From contig CALAFO010000036.1 in NCBI GenBank assembly GCA_937892545.1, positions 1-14,910 of the forward strand: a stretch of DNA of 14,910 nt, read 5' to 3'. This DNA is from Scatosoma sp002474405 (GTDB lineage: Bacteria > Bacillota > Clostridia > Christensenellales > Borkfalkiaceae). This document shows, piece by piece, positions 1 through 6,241 of this stretch. Position 1 is the first letter of the stretch, and every line of letters starts with the position of its first letter. The notes below the pieces were generated by a model, which saw nothing but the letters and a program-made list of their open reading frames with translations, had not been told where the DNA came from and did not search any database. The position numbers were made by a program, and so were the translations under genes.

Positions 1-1
1 G

Positions 2-31
2 GAAAAAAATGAAGTTCACTGAATTTTTTTC
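2..31. repeat. A/T-rich inverted repeat at the left edge
   Basis: GAAAAAAAT at 2-10 is repeated inverted as ATTTTTTTC at 23-31, a 9-bp perfect stem around a 12-base loop. An A tract lies on one side and a T tract on the other, so it could work as a weak terminator or be chance in an A/T-rich spacer. It lacks the G/C-rich core of an ordinary intrinsic terminator. No gene can be assigned to it inside this window. Confidence 0.3.
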
Positions 32-81
32 AGGCAAGGGGAAGCCCTGATATAGGAGCGAATTTTTAATTATCCTCTCTC

Positions 82-115
82 GGCGCTATGCGCCACTCTC
101 CCCGAAGGGGAAAGC
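82..115. repeat. Double-hairpin palindromic unit A
   Basis: Two short hairpins stand back to back. The first is GGCGC-TAT-GCGCC at 82-94. The second is TCCCC-GAA-GGGGA at 99-111, followed by AAGC. The arrangement (G/C hairpin, short CT-rich linker, CCCC/GGGG hairpin ending in AAGGGGAA) matches unit B at 180-217, although the first stems differ in sequence. No coding potential is evident. I read it as an intergenic palindromic element of REP or MITE type. From memory, similar elements are common in gut Clostridia genomes, but that cannot be verified here. Confidence 0.55.
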
Positions 116-173
116 AAGAACGAGTAATTTTAGGACTGTTATATTTTGTTGCGTTGCGGACTGCGACTGCCCC

Positions 174-222
174 TCATCCGTCGCCACCCGGCGACACCTT
201 CCCCCCAAGGGGAAGGCTTTTT
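174..222. repeat. Double-hairpin palindromic unit B with T tract
   Basis: The first hairpin is GTCGCC-ACCC-GGCGAC (180-195). The second is CCTTCCCC-CCAA-GGGGAAGG (197-216), with 8 perfect base pairs, followed by C and five T on the plus strand (218-222). The unit shares its layout and the AAGGGGAA core with unit A; a third isolated copy of that core lies at 36-43. On the plus strand the second hairpin with its T tract could terminate a gene entering from the left. On the minus strand, the direction of uvrB transcription, the T tract is missing, so it is a poor terminator for uvrB. Confidence 0.6.
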
Positions 223-259
223 ACAAAGAAATGCAAAGCTTATCGAAAGCCCTTTCCGC

Positions 260-2227
260 TTATTTGCGGGTGAGTTTTGCAAGCTGACGGCGCAATTCCG
301 CTATCTTTTCGCGGATTTCGATCGCCCTTTCGAAATCGAGGTTTGCGCTTGCGATTTTCATCACCGCTTTCAGTTTTTCGATTTCGTCAGGAATATCTTT
401 CGCCTTGATCTCTTCGCCGCCTTTCGCCTTTTTGCTGATGACGAGCGACGATTTGATTTCTTTCACGATGGTTTTCGGCGTGATGCCGTGTTCCTCGTTG
501 TAGCGCTTTTGTATCGTGCGGCGGCGGTTTGTTTCGTCGATGGCGCGGCGCATGCTGTCCGTAATCGTATCGGCGTACATAATCACCCGCCCGTCCGCGT
601 TACGCGCCGCTCTGCCGATCGTCTGGATAAGCGCGGTATCGCTGCGCAGAAAGCCCTCTTTATCGGCGTCCAGAATCGCCACCAGCCGCACTTCCGGCAT
701 ATCCAGCCCCTCGCGGAGCAGGTTGATGCCGCAAAGCACGTCGAACTCGCCCGCGCGCAAGCCGTTTACGATGTCTACGCGTTCCAGCGTATCCACGTCG
801 CTGTGCATATATCGCACCTTGATGCCGTGCTCCTTTAAATAATCGGTGAGCTCTTCCGCCATGCGCTTCGTGAGCGTGGTAACGAGCACTCTGCCGCCCG
901 CCGTCTTTTCCTTATTGATTTCCGCGAACAAATCGTCGATCTGCCCTTTCGTGGGGCGCACGTCGATTTCGGGATCGAGCAGCCCCGTGGGGCGGATGAG
1001 CTGTTCGGCAAACTGCCCCGCCTGTTCGCGTTCGTAGGGGGCAGGGGTGGCGGAAACGCAGATGAGCTGCGGAACGCGCGCGTCGAATTCTTCGAACGTA
1101 AGCGGGCGGTTATCGTACGCCGATCGCATGCGGAAGCCGTAATCCACCAGATTTTTTTTGCGCGAATAATCGCCGTGATACATGGCGCGGATTTGCGGAA
1201 TCGTCATGTGGCTTTCGTCGATGAACACCAGAAACTCGCCTTTCGGGAAATAATCGAGCAGCGTGAACGAGGGTTCGCCGGGGCTTCTGCCGTCGAAATA
1301 ACGACTGTAATTTTCGATGCCGCTGCAATAGCCGATTTCGCGCATCATTTCGAGATCGTGCTCGGTGCGCTGTTTCAGCCGCTGCGCTTCCAGAATTTTG
1401 CCCTCGTCCTGAAAAGCCTTTACTTCGCCCTGCAGGTCCTCTTCGATCATCGAAAGCGCGCCGCGCAATTTTTCGGTACCCACGGCGTACTGCGAAGCGG
1501 GGAAAATCGCCGCGTGCGAAAGTTCGTTCACGCGGTTGCCCGTAAGCGCTTCCACTTCGTAAATTTTATCGATTTCGTCGCCGAAATATTCCACGCGGAT
1601 CGCGATTTCGGAAGCCGACGCGGGGAAAATTTCCAGCGTGTCGCCGCGCACGCGGAAGGTGGAACGGCGGAAGTCCGCATCGGAACGGGCGTATTGCAAT
1701 TCCACAAGCTTGCGCATCAGCGCGTCGCGCGGGTATTCCATACCGGGACGAAGCGAAATCGAAAGGCGGAAATATTCTTCGGGCGCGCCCAAGCCGTATA
1801 TGCAGGACACCGAAGCCACCACGATGACGTCTTTCCGCTCCATCAGGGCGCAGGTGGCGCTGTTGCGGAGTTTATCGATTTCGTCGTTCATCGACAAATC
1901 TTTTTCGATATAGGTATCGGTGGAAGGAACGTAGCTTTCCGGCTGATAATAATCGTAATACGAAACGAAATATTCCACGCGGTTTTCGGGGAAAAATTCG
2001 CGGAACTCGTTGCAAAGCTGCGCGGCAAGCGTTTTATTGTGCGCGATTACCAGCGTGGGACGATTGACGTTTTTGATGACGTTTGCCATCGTAAACGTTT
2101 TGCCGCTGCCCGTTACGCCGATAAGCACCTGCGTACGGATGCCGTCGCGCACGCCTTCGGTGAGCGTTTCTATCGCCTGCGGCTGATCGCCCGTGGGGGC
2201 ATACGGCGCGTGCAATTTAAATTCCAT
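260..2227 (-). CDS. uvrB: UvrABC excinuclease subunit B
   Basis: UvrB is the damage-verifying helicase-like subunit of bacterial nucleotide excision repair: UvrA loads it on DNA and it then recruits UvrC for incision. The 655-residue product has the usual family length. Visible motifs are Walker A GVTGSGKT (37-44), the Tyr-rich beta-hairpin YYDYYQPESY that clamps damaged DNA (90-99), the Walker B DESH box (337-340), the motif VI segment QTIGRAAR, and a C-terminal UVR domain (about 616-655) that binds UvrC. The start at 2227 has an AGGAAAG ribosome binding site a few bases upstream. In-frame starts at 2329 and 2299 lie upstream of the transcript start predicted from the promoter. The gene is apparently monocistronic, with no uvrA visible, and is probably LexA-repressed (see operator entry). 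Identification is secure. Confidence 0.98.
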   Translation of the reverse strand: MEFKLHAPYAPTGDQPQAIETLTEGVRDGIRTQVLIGVTGSGKTFTMANVIKNVNRPTLVIAHNKTLAAQLCNEFREFFPENRVEYFVSYYDYYQPESYVPSTDTYIEKDLSMNDEIDKLRNSATCALMERKDVIVVASVSCIYGLGAPEEYFRLSISLRPGMEYPRDALMRKLVELQYARSDADFRRSTFRVRGDTLEIFPASASEIAIRVEYFGDEIDKIYEVEALTGNRVNELSHAAIFPASQYAVGTEKLRGALSMIEEDLQGEVKAFQDEGKILEAQRLKQRTEHDLEMMREIGYCSGIENYSRYFDGRSPGEPSFTLLDYFPKGEFLVFIDESHMTIPQIRAMYHGDYSRKKNLVDYGFRMRSAYDNRPLTFEEFDARVPQLICVSATPAPYEREQAGQFAEQLIRPTGLLDPEIDVRPTKGQIDDLFAEINKEKTAGGRVLVTTLTKRMAEELTDYLKEHGIKVRYMHSDVDTLERVDIVNGLRAGEFDVLCGINLLREGLDMPEVRLVAILDADKEGFLRSDTALIQTIGRAARNADGRVIMYADTITDSMRRAIDETNRRRTIQKRYNEEHGITPKTIVKEIKSSLVISKKAKGGEEIKAKDIPDEIEKLKAVMKIASANLDFERAIEIREKIAELRRQLAKLTRK

Positions 2228-2271
2228 AGGCTTTCCTTTCCGCTCCTTTTTTCGACGTTTCCGATGAAAAA

Positions 2272-2285
2272 CAAACAAACGTTTG
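2272..2285. promoter_or_regulatory. LexA/DinR-type SOS operator of uvrB
   Basis: CAAACAAACGTTTG on the plus strand matches the Bacillus-type SOS box CGAACRNRYGTTYG at 13 of 14 positions; only the second base differs (A for G). It is about 15 bases downstream of the uvrB -10 box on the minus strand, where a bound repressor would block initiation or early elongation. It also overlaps a 12-bp perfect palindrome, ACAAACGTTTGT (2275-2286). uvrB is a classic SOS gene, which supports the reading. No experimental support is available here. Confidence 0.7.
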
Positions 2286-2300
2286 TGCTTTTTCGACATT

Positions 2301-2329
2301 ATTATAGCACTGCTTCGAAAAAAAAGCAA
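2301..2329 (-). promoter_or_regulatory. Sigma-A-type promoter of uvrB
   Basis: Read on the minus strand, TTGCTT (2329-2324) and TATAAT (2306-2301) are separated by exactly 17 bases. The -10 is perfect and the -35 matches the consensus at four of six positions. The inferred start of transcription is near 2294, giving a leader of roughly 65 bases that contains the SOS box. This excludes translation starts at 2329 and 2299. Confidence 0.8.
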
Positions 2330-2467
2330 GGCTATTTGCGGCGCATTTCGGACGGATTTGAAAATTTTTCGACGAAATTTTTTTGCCGCCGTTTTTTTCC
2401 GCCGCCCGGCTGCGACTTGCCCGCCGCAAGAGAGAAATCTGCGGAACGCGGCGCAGGGATTGCCGCG

Positions 2468-2827
2468 CTATCTGAAAATGCGGCGGAGAATAAAACCTAC
2501 CAGAAACGCCACGATTGCCGAAGCCACCGATTTTACCACAAGCAGCGCTTTATCGCGCTTTTTATTTTCTTTTTCGCGCGGGTAGCAATACCCTTTCGCA
2601 CGCAGCGTGAACAGGTACATTTTTTCGCCTTTGCGGTGGGAATACAGCGTTTCCGCGTAATCGTCCTCGCGCAGATCTTCGAAGATTTTTTCGAGTTTCT
2701 CTTCGGGAAGCCTTTCCTTTTCTTCGAACAACCGCGAAAAATCGGCGGCGGAAATCAGACTTTTTCCGTCGCCTTTGCAAAGCGAATATATTTCATCCAT
2801 GATTTTCTCTTCGCGTTTGTTCAGCAT
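2468..2827 (-). CDS. Small predicted tail-anchored winged-helix-like protein (paralogue 2)
   Basis: I do not recognise a named family. The 119-residue product has a charged, mostly helical N-terminal body followed by a segment resembling the wing of a winged-helix fold (about 57-83, around YSHRKGEKMYLFTLRAKGY). A basic stretch KENKKRDK leads into one hydrophobic segment (about 94-112) and the protein ends RRIFR. This suggests a membrane-anchored protein with its body in the cytoplasm. It aligns end to end with the preceding gene product: both start about ten residues before a second Met, share CK-x-x-G and ADF/DDF-type positions, and end in an anchor. The start at 2827 is chosen because it aligns with that paralogue; the ribosome binding site is weak and 2800 is an alternative. 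It lies 20 bases after the upstream gene, probably in the ATPase operon. Confidence 0.72.
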   Translation of the reverse strand: MLNKREEKIMDEIYSLCKGDGKSLISAADFSRLFEEKERLPEEKLEKIFEDLREDDYAETLYSHRKGEKMYLFTLRAKGYCYPREKENKKRDKALLVVKSVASAIVAFLVGFILRRIFR

Positions 2828-2847
2828 TTTTTCTTTCGTCCGCCCGT

Positions 2848-3231
2848 TTATCCGCGCGCGATAAGCCGCAATAAAGAAGCGATTGCCGCGGCAAGGAATC
2901 CGCCCGCCGCCCCGCCCGCAAACGACCACCAGAACACGGGAGACAGCGAGCGGAACAGATTTTTACGCACGGAAAGCGGCTGCTCTTCCGCTTCGTACCG
3001 CCGCCCTTTATCCAGCACGGAAAGGCAATAATTTCCGCCTTCTGCATAGCGCACGTCGATATACCCCTCTTCGTCCAGCGTTTTCACCGCGCGGGCGATT
3101 TCTTCCTTATTCACGCCAAGCGCGGCGGGATATAAACTTAAAAAATCGTCGTCCGAAAAAATTTCGTAGCCGTTTTCTTTACATTCGTCGTTGAGATATA
3201 ACAGCATTGCCGCTTTTTTCGCTTCCGTCAT
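2848..3231 (-). CDS. Small predicted tail-anchored winged-helix-like protein (paralogue 1)
   Basis: This 127-residue protein belongs to no family I can name. The N-terminal part (1-80) looks like a small winged-helix domain: helix MTEAKKAAMLLYLNDECKEN, a second helix around DDDFLSLYP, a helix EEIARAVKTLDEEGYI of recognition-helix character, and a wing-like hairpin ending LDKGRRYE. A Gly/Ala-rich hydrophobic segment (about 98-122) follows and the chain ends in a basic tail, RLIARG. No signal peptide is seen, so a tail anchor with a cytoplasmic body is likely. A GGGGGA-rich ribosome binding site precedes the ATG. It begins 22 bases after the ATPase stop and is followed 20 bases later by its paralogue, so the three are probably cotranscribed. 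A role as sensor, regulator or pump subunit is inference. Confidence 0.75.
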   Translation of the reverse strand: MTEAKKAAMLLYLNDECKENGYEIFSDDDFLSLYPAALGVNKEEIARAVKTLDEEGYIDVRYAEGGNYCLSVLDKGRRYEAEEQPLSVRKNLFRSLSPVFWWSFAGGAAGGFLAAAIASLLRLIARG

Positions 3232-3253
3232 CGTCCGTTCCCCCGCATCGTGA

Positions 3254-6124
3254 TTACACGATACTATTATGCGCGGCGAGCGGGTTTTTAATCGGGGCTT
3301 TTATGTTTTTGTTGTTCGCTTTATTCGTTTTGCACGCTTTTCGCGCCTTTCGCAGACGATAAAGCGATTCTATCGGGCGTTCGGCAAGTTTTACCAGCGC
3401 GCCCACGGGCAGCACCGTGGCGGACAGCGCAAGCGTTAACATAAGTTCGGCAAACGTTAAACCGGACGTTCTGAACACCGTGCCGCCGAAGTACAGAAGC
3501 GCGATCTGGCAAAGCGAGGTGAGCGCGATGAAAATCACGAACGAGCCGCCGCCCTTCATTCTTCTGAACGGATCGGGCGAATCGGTACGGGCGTGGAACG
3601 CGCCGAACAAGCCGGAAAACACGAAAATCGAGAAAAACGCGGTGTAAAAATGCGCCGTACCCTTGCTTTCGCCCACGCGGAAAAACGAGGCGATTTTCGG
3701 AGACTTCAGGAAGTACAGGCAAAGCAGCACGCAATAAATTCCCGTGGCGGCGACGCGCCCCGCAAGGCGCTTTGTGAGCACCGGTTCGGAAAGGGGTACG
3801 GGCGGACGGCGCATATCCTGCGGATCGACGCGGATGCCCGCGAACGCCAGCGAGGCGAGCGTATCCATAATCATATTTATCCACAGCATCTGCATGACAG
3901 TTACGGGGGTATCGAAGCCGATGAACGGCGCAAACAGAGATACGCCCACTGCGCAGAGATTCATCGTAAGCTGAAACACCACGAACTGCCGTATGCTTTT
4001 GTATACCCGCCTGCCGTATGCCGCCGCTTTGACGACGGACGAAAGATTATCGTCGGTAATCACCACGTCGCCCGCTTCTTTGGCGACTTCCGTGCCCGAA
4101 CCGAGCGCAAAACCGACGTCCGCTTTTTTCAGCGCCGCCGCGTCGTTGATGCCGTCGCCCGTCATGCCCGTTACGTAACCGAGGCGCTTCGAAAGTTCCA
4201 CCAGCCGGCTTTTATCGGTGGGAAGCGCGCGCGCCACCACGCGAAGCCGCGGCAGAATTTTTAATACTTCTTCGTCGCTCATCGCCGCCAGTTCGCCGCC
4301 CGTGAGCACGACGGCGCCTTCCGATTCGGCGTACGGCGCGTTCTTCTGCGCTTCCGCCTTGCTTTTGCGGGGGGTATGGTGCGAAGTTTTGCGTTTTTCG
4401 GTTTGCCGCACGGGCAGGAACAGCCCCGCCTCTTTGGCGATTGCCGCGGCGGTTTCGGGATGATCGCCCGTAATCATCACCACCTGCACGCCGGCGCCGC
4501 GCAGATCGTCTACGGCGGTTTTCGCTTCGGGGCGAAGTTCGTCGCAAAGCACGGCAAGCGCAAGAAGCGTGGCGTTTTCCGGCAAGATTCCTTCGGAGGC
4601 GCCCGGAAATTCACCCTCGTAACAGGCAAGAGCAATCACGCGTCTGCCGCGGCTCGTCTGTTCGTGCAGGCGTTTTTTCATCAGCGCCGCATCCAGCGGA
4701 AGATTGCTCTCTCCGTTGAAACAGTATGCGATATGCGGCAGCAGGATTTCGGGCGCGCCCTGAAAATACACCGTTGTTTCGCCGCCGCTTTGCACCGCGG
4801 CGAGGGCGTATTTGTTTTCCGTGCTGAATTTCTGCCGCGATACGATTTTCGCTTCGTGCGGGCGGACGCCGCGCAGATACGTTTCCGGCGGAAAAGCGGC
4901 TTTAAAAGCCCTGTCCGCGGCGTTGCCGCCGCCCTTTGCCGCCGCTTCGCCGCCGTTGAAATACGCGCACGCGGCGATTTTTTCCGCAAGGAGCGCGGGC
5001 AGGCGGTCGGGAGGAAGCAATTCTCCCCTGCCCGTCAAAACGCGACCGACGGACGGCATGCCGCGGGTGAGCGTGCCCGTTTTATCGGTGAATAACAATC
5101 GCATACCGCCCGCCGCTTCGATGCCCGCGGCGCGCTTTACAAGCACGTTGTCCTTTGCCATTTTCGCGCGGTTGGAGGAAAGCACCACGGCAATCATCAT
5201 GGGAAGTCCTTCCGGCACGGCGACCACCACCACGGCGATAGCGAGGGTAACGGCGTGCATCAGGCAGGAAAATACCGTAACGGGGTTTTGAAAATCCGCC
5301 TTGATGAGCGCGGGATTCATGGCGTTATCCAGAAAGAACGCGTTGAACAGGTCGGCAAGCGCGACGAGCACGGCGGCGAGATACCCGAAGCGGGAAAGCG
5401 TGCCCGCGAGAACGGAAAGCTTGCGCTTCAACGGGCTGTCCCCTTTATCCTGACGAAGCGCGCCCGCCATCTGCCCGTAAAAGGTATTTTCGCCCACTTC
5501 GCTTACCCGTACCGCCGCTTCGCCGCCCGTAACCAGACTGCCTTCGAATACCTTTTCGCGGCGGGAAAGCCCTTCCGCGCCGGCAAGCGCTCCGGGCGCT
5601 TTTTCGATTTCCGCGCTTTCGCCCGTGAGCGGGGATTGCGATACGGCAAGTCTGCCCGAAAGCATGACGCCGTCCGCGGGGACGCGTTCGCCCGCTTCCA
5701 GAAGCAAGATATCGCCGACGACAAGTTCGCGCACGGCGATTTGTTTTGTTTTTCCGCCGCGGCGGACGCGGCAGGACAAGTTTTCGCTTTGCGCCATCAG
5801 CTGTTCGAACGCCGATTCGCTGCCGTATTCCGAGAGGGTGGAAACGAACGTGGAAAGGAACACGGCGACGGCGATGCCCGCCGTTTCGGTTACGTTGCGG
5901 CTGCGGATGAAGAAAATAAGATTGATGGCGAGCGCGACGAGAAGGATGCGGATAATCGGATCGGAAAAGGCGGAAAGATACTGCCTGAAAAAGCCTTTTC
6001 TTTTACGCTTTTTCAGTGTGTTTTCGCCGTATTTTTCGCGTGAAATTTTTACCTCTTCTTCGCTTAAACCGAACAATGCGTTTTTTCTCTGCGTACCTGC
6101 GTTTTTCTTTGCGTTAACGGACAT
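3254..6124 (-). CDS. P-type cation ATPase, probable Ca2+ pump of P2B (PMCA-like) type
   Basis: This 956-residue membrane pump probably exports Ca2+ using ATP. In order: a cytoplasmic N-terminal cation-ATPase segment (about 17-50), M1-M2 (about 57-97), the actuator domain with TGES (167-170), the M4 ion-site motif AVPEGLP (302-308), the phosphorylation site DKTGT with Asp347, the nucleotide domain, hinge motif TGDGIND (655-661), and M5-M10. M5 Asn722 and M6 WINMIMDT (Asn750, Asp754) match the single-site PMCA pattern rather than SERCA. Oddities: the usual KGAPE/KGASE nucleotide-site Lys is Gln (QGAPE, Q455), and a very basic stretch sits at about 571-600 after TGDHPETA. The basic C-terminal tail (about 924-950) is rich in Lys and Asn. 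The start has GGAGGG seven bases upstream. No convincing promoter is visible in the short gap to the clpB terminator. Substrate is inferred from motifs; Mn2+ is possible. Confidence 0.92.
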   Translation of the reverse strand: MSVNAKKNAGTQRKNALFGLSEEEVKISREKYGENTLKKRKRKGFFRQYLSAFSDPIIRILLVALAINLIFFIRSRNVTETAGIAVAVFLSTFVSTLSEYGSESAFEQLMAQSENLSCRVRRGGKTKQIAVRELVVGDILLLEAGERVPADGVMLSGRLAVSQSPLTGESAEIEKAPGALAGAEGLSRREKVFEGSLVTGGEAAVRVSEVGENTFYGQMAGALRQDKGDSPLKRKLSVLAGTLSRFGYLAAVLVALADLFNAFFLDNAMNPALIKADFQNPVTVFSCLMHAVTLAIAVVVVAVPEGLPMMIAVVLSSNRAKMAKDNVLVKRAAGIEAAGGMRLLFTDKTGTLTRGMPSVGRVLTGRGELLPPDRLPALLAEKIAACAYFNGGEAAAKGGGNAADRAFKAAFPPETYLRGVRPHEAKIVSRQKFSTENKYALAAVQSGGETTVYFQGAPEILLPHIAYCFNGESNLPLDAALMKKRLHEQTSRGRRVIALACYEGEFPGASEGILPENATLLALAVLCDELRPEAKTAVDDLRGAGVQVVMITGDHPETAAAIAKEAGLFLPVRQTEKRKTSHHTPRKSKAEAQKNAPYAESEGAVVLTGGELAAMSDEEVLKILPRLRVVARALPTDKSRLVELSKRLGYVTGMTGDGINDAAALKKADVGFALGSGTEVAKEAGDVVITDDNLSSVVKAAAYGRRVYKSIRQFVVFQLTMNLCAVGVSLFAPFIGFDTPVTVMQMLWINMIMDTLASLAFAGIRVDPQDMRRPPVPLSEPVLTKRLAGRVAATGIYCVLLCLYFLKSPKIASFFRVGESKGTAHFYTAFFSIFVFSGLFGAFHARTDSPDPFRRMKGGGSFVIFIALTSLCQIALLYFGGTVFRTSGLTFAELMLTLALSATVLPVGALVKLAERPIESLYRLRKARKACKTNKANNKNIKAPIKNPLAAHNSIV

Positions 6125-6187
6125 GGCGCGCCCTCCGGGTGTTTCTTATCGATTCTTTTTATCGTATGCCGCCGCCCGGAAATTTAT

Positions 6188-6228
6188 GAGAAAAACGCCC
6201 TCCCGTTTGTTGTACGGGAGAGCGTTTT
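6188..6228 (-). terminator. Intrinsic terminator of clpB
   Basis: On the minus strand a 15-bp stem with a 7-base loop (arms 6228-6214 and 6206-6192) is followed by TTTTTCTC. The one irregular position (plus-strand C6199/A6221) is a G-U wobble in the minus-strand RNA but a C-A mismatch in plus-strand RNA, so the structure is better formed in the clpB direction. It starts about 14 bases after the clpB stop codon. Confidence 0.9.
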
Positions 6229-6241
6229 AAGATTTTTGCGG

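Noticed and set aside
82..217. CRISPR-like repeat pair
   Set aside because: There are only two units, with different stems and a spacing that does not fit repeat-spacer units, and no cas genes are in the window.
174..222. Palindromic unit B as the uvrB terminator
   Set aside because: Its T tract is on the plus-strand side; in the uvrB direction the hairpin is followed by GTGTCGCC, so it would terminate poorly.
146..838. Plus-strand open frame of 230 codons starting in the palindromic repeats
   Set aside because: It overlaps the uvrB 3' end antisense, and the part outside uvrB is repeat sequence.
2228..2329. Longer uvrB start adding 34 residues
   Set aside because: The TATAAT box and the SOS operator lie inside this extension, the added residues are not family-like, and the ATG at 2227 has a good ribosome binding site.
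2345..2467. Terminator for the ATPase operon between the small genes and uvrB
   Set aside because: A CCGCA/TGCGG inverted repeat and A/T runs are present, but no stem is followed by a T tract in the right direction, so I could not support a call.
1175..3031. Long plus-strand open frame (618 codons) opposite uvrB and the small genes
   Set aside because: It is antisense to secure uvrB codons, crosses the uvrB promoter and operator, is full of Phe/Arg/His runs from complementing GC-rich codons, and shows no domain.
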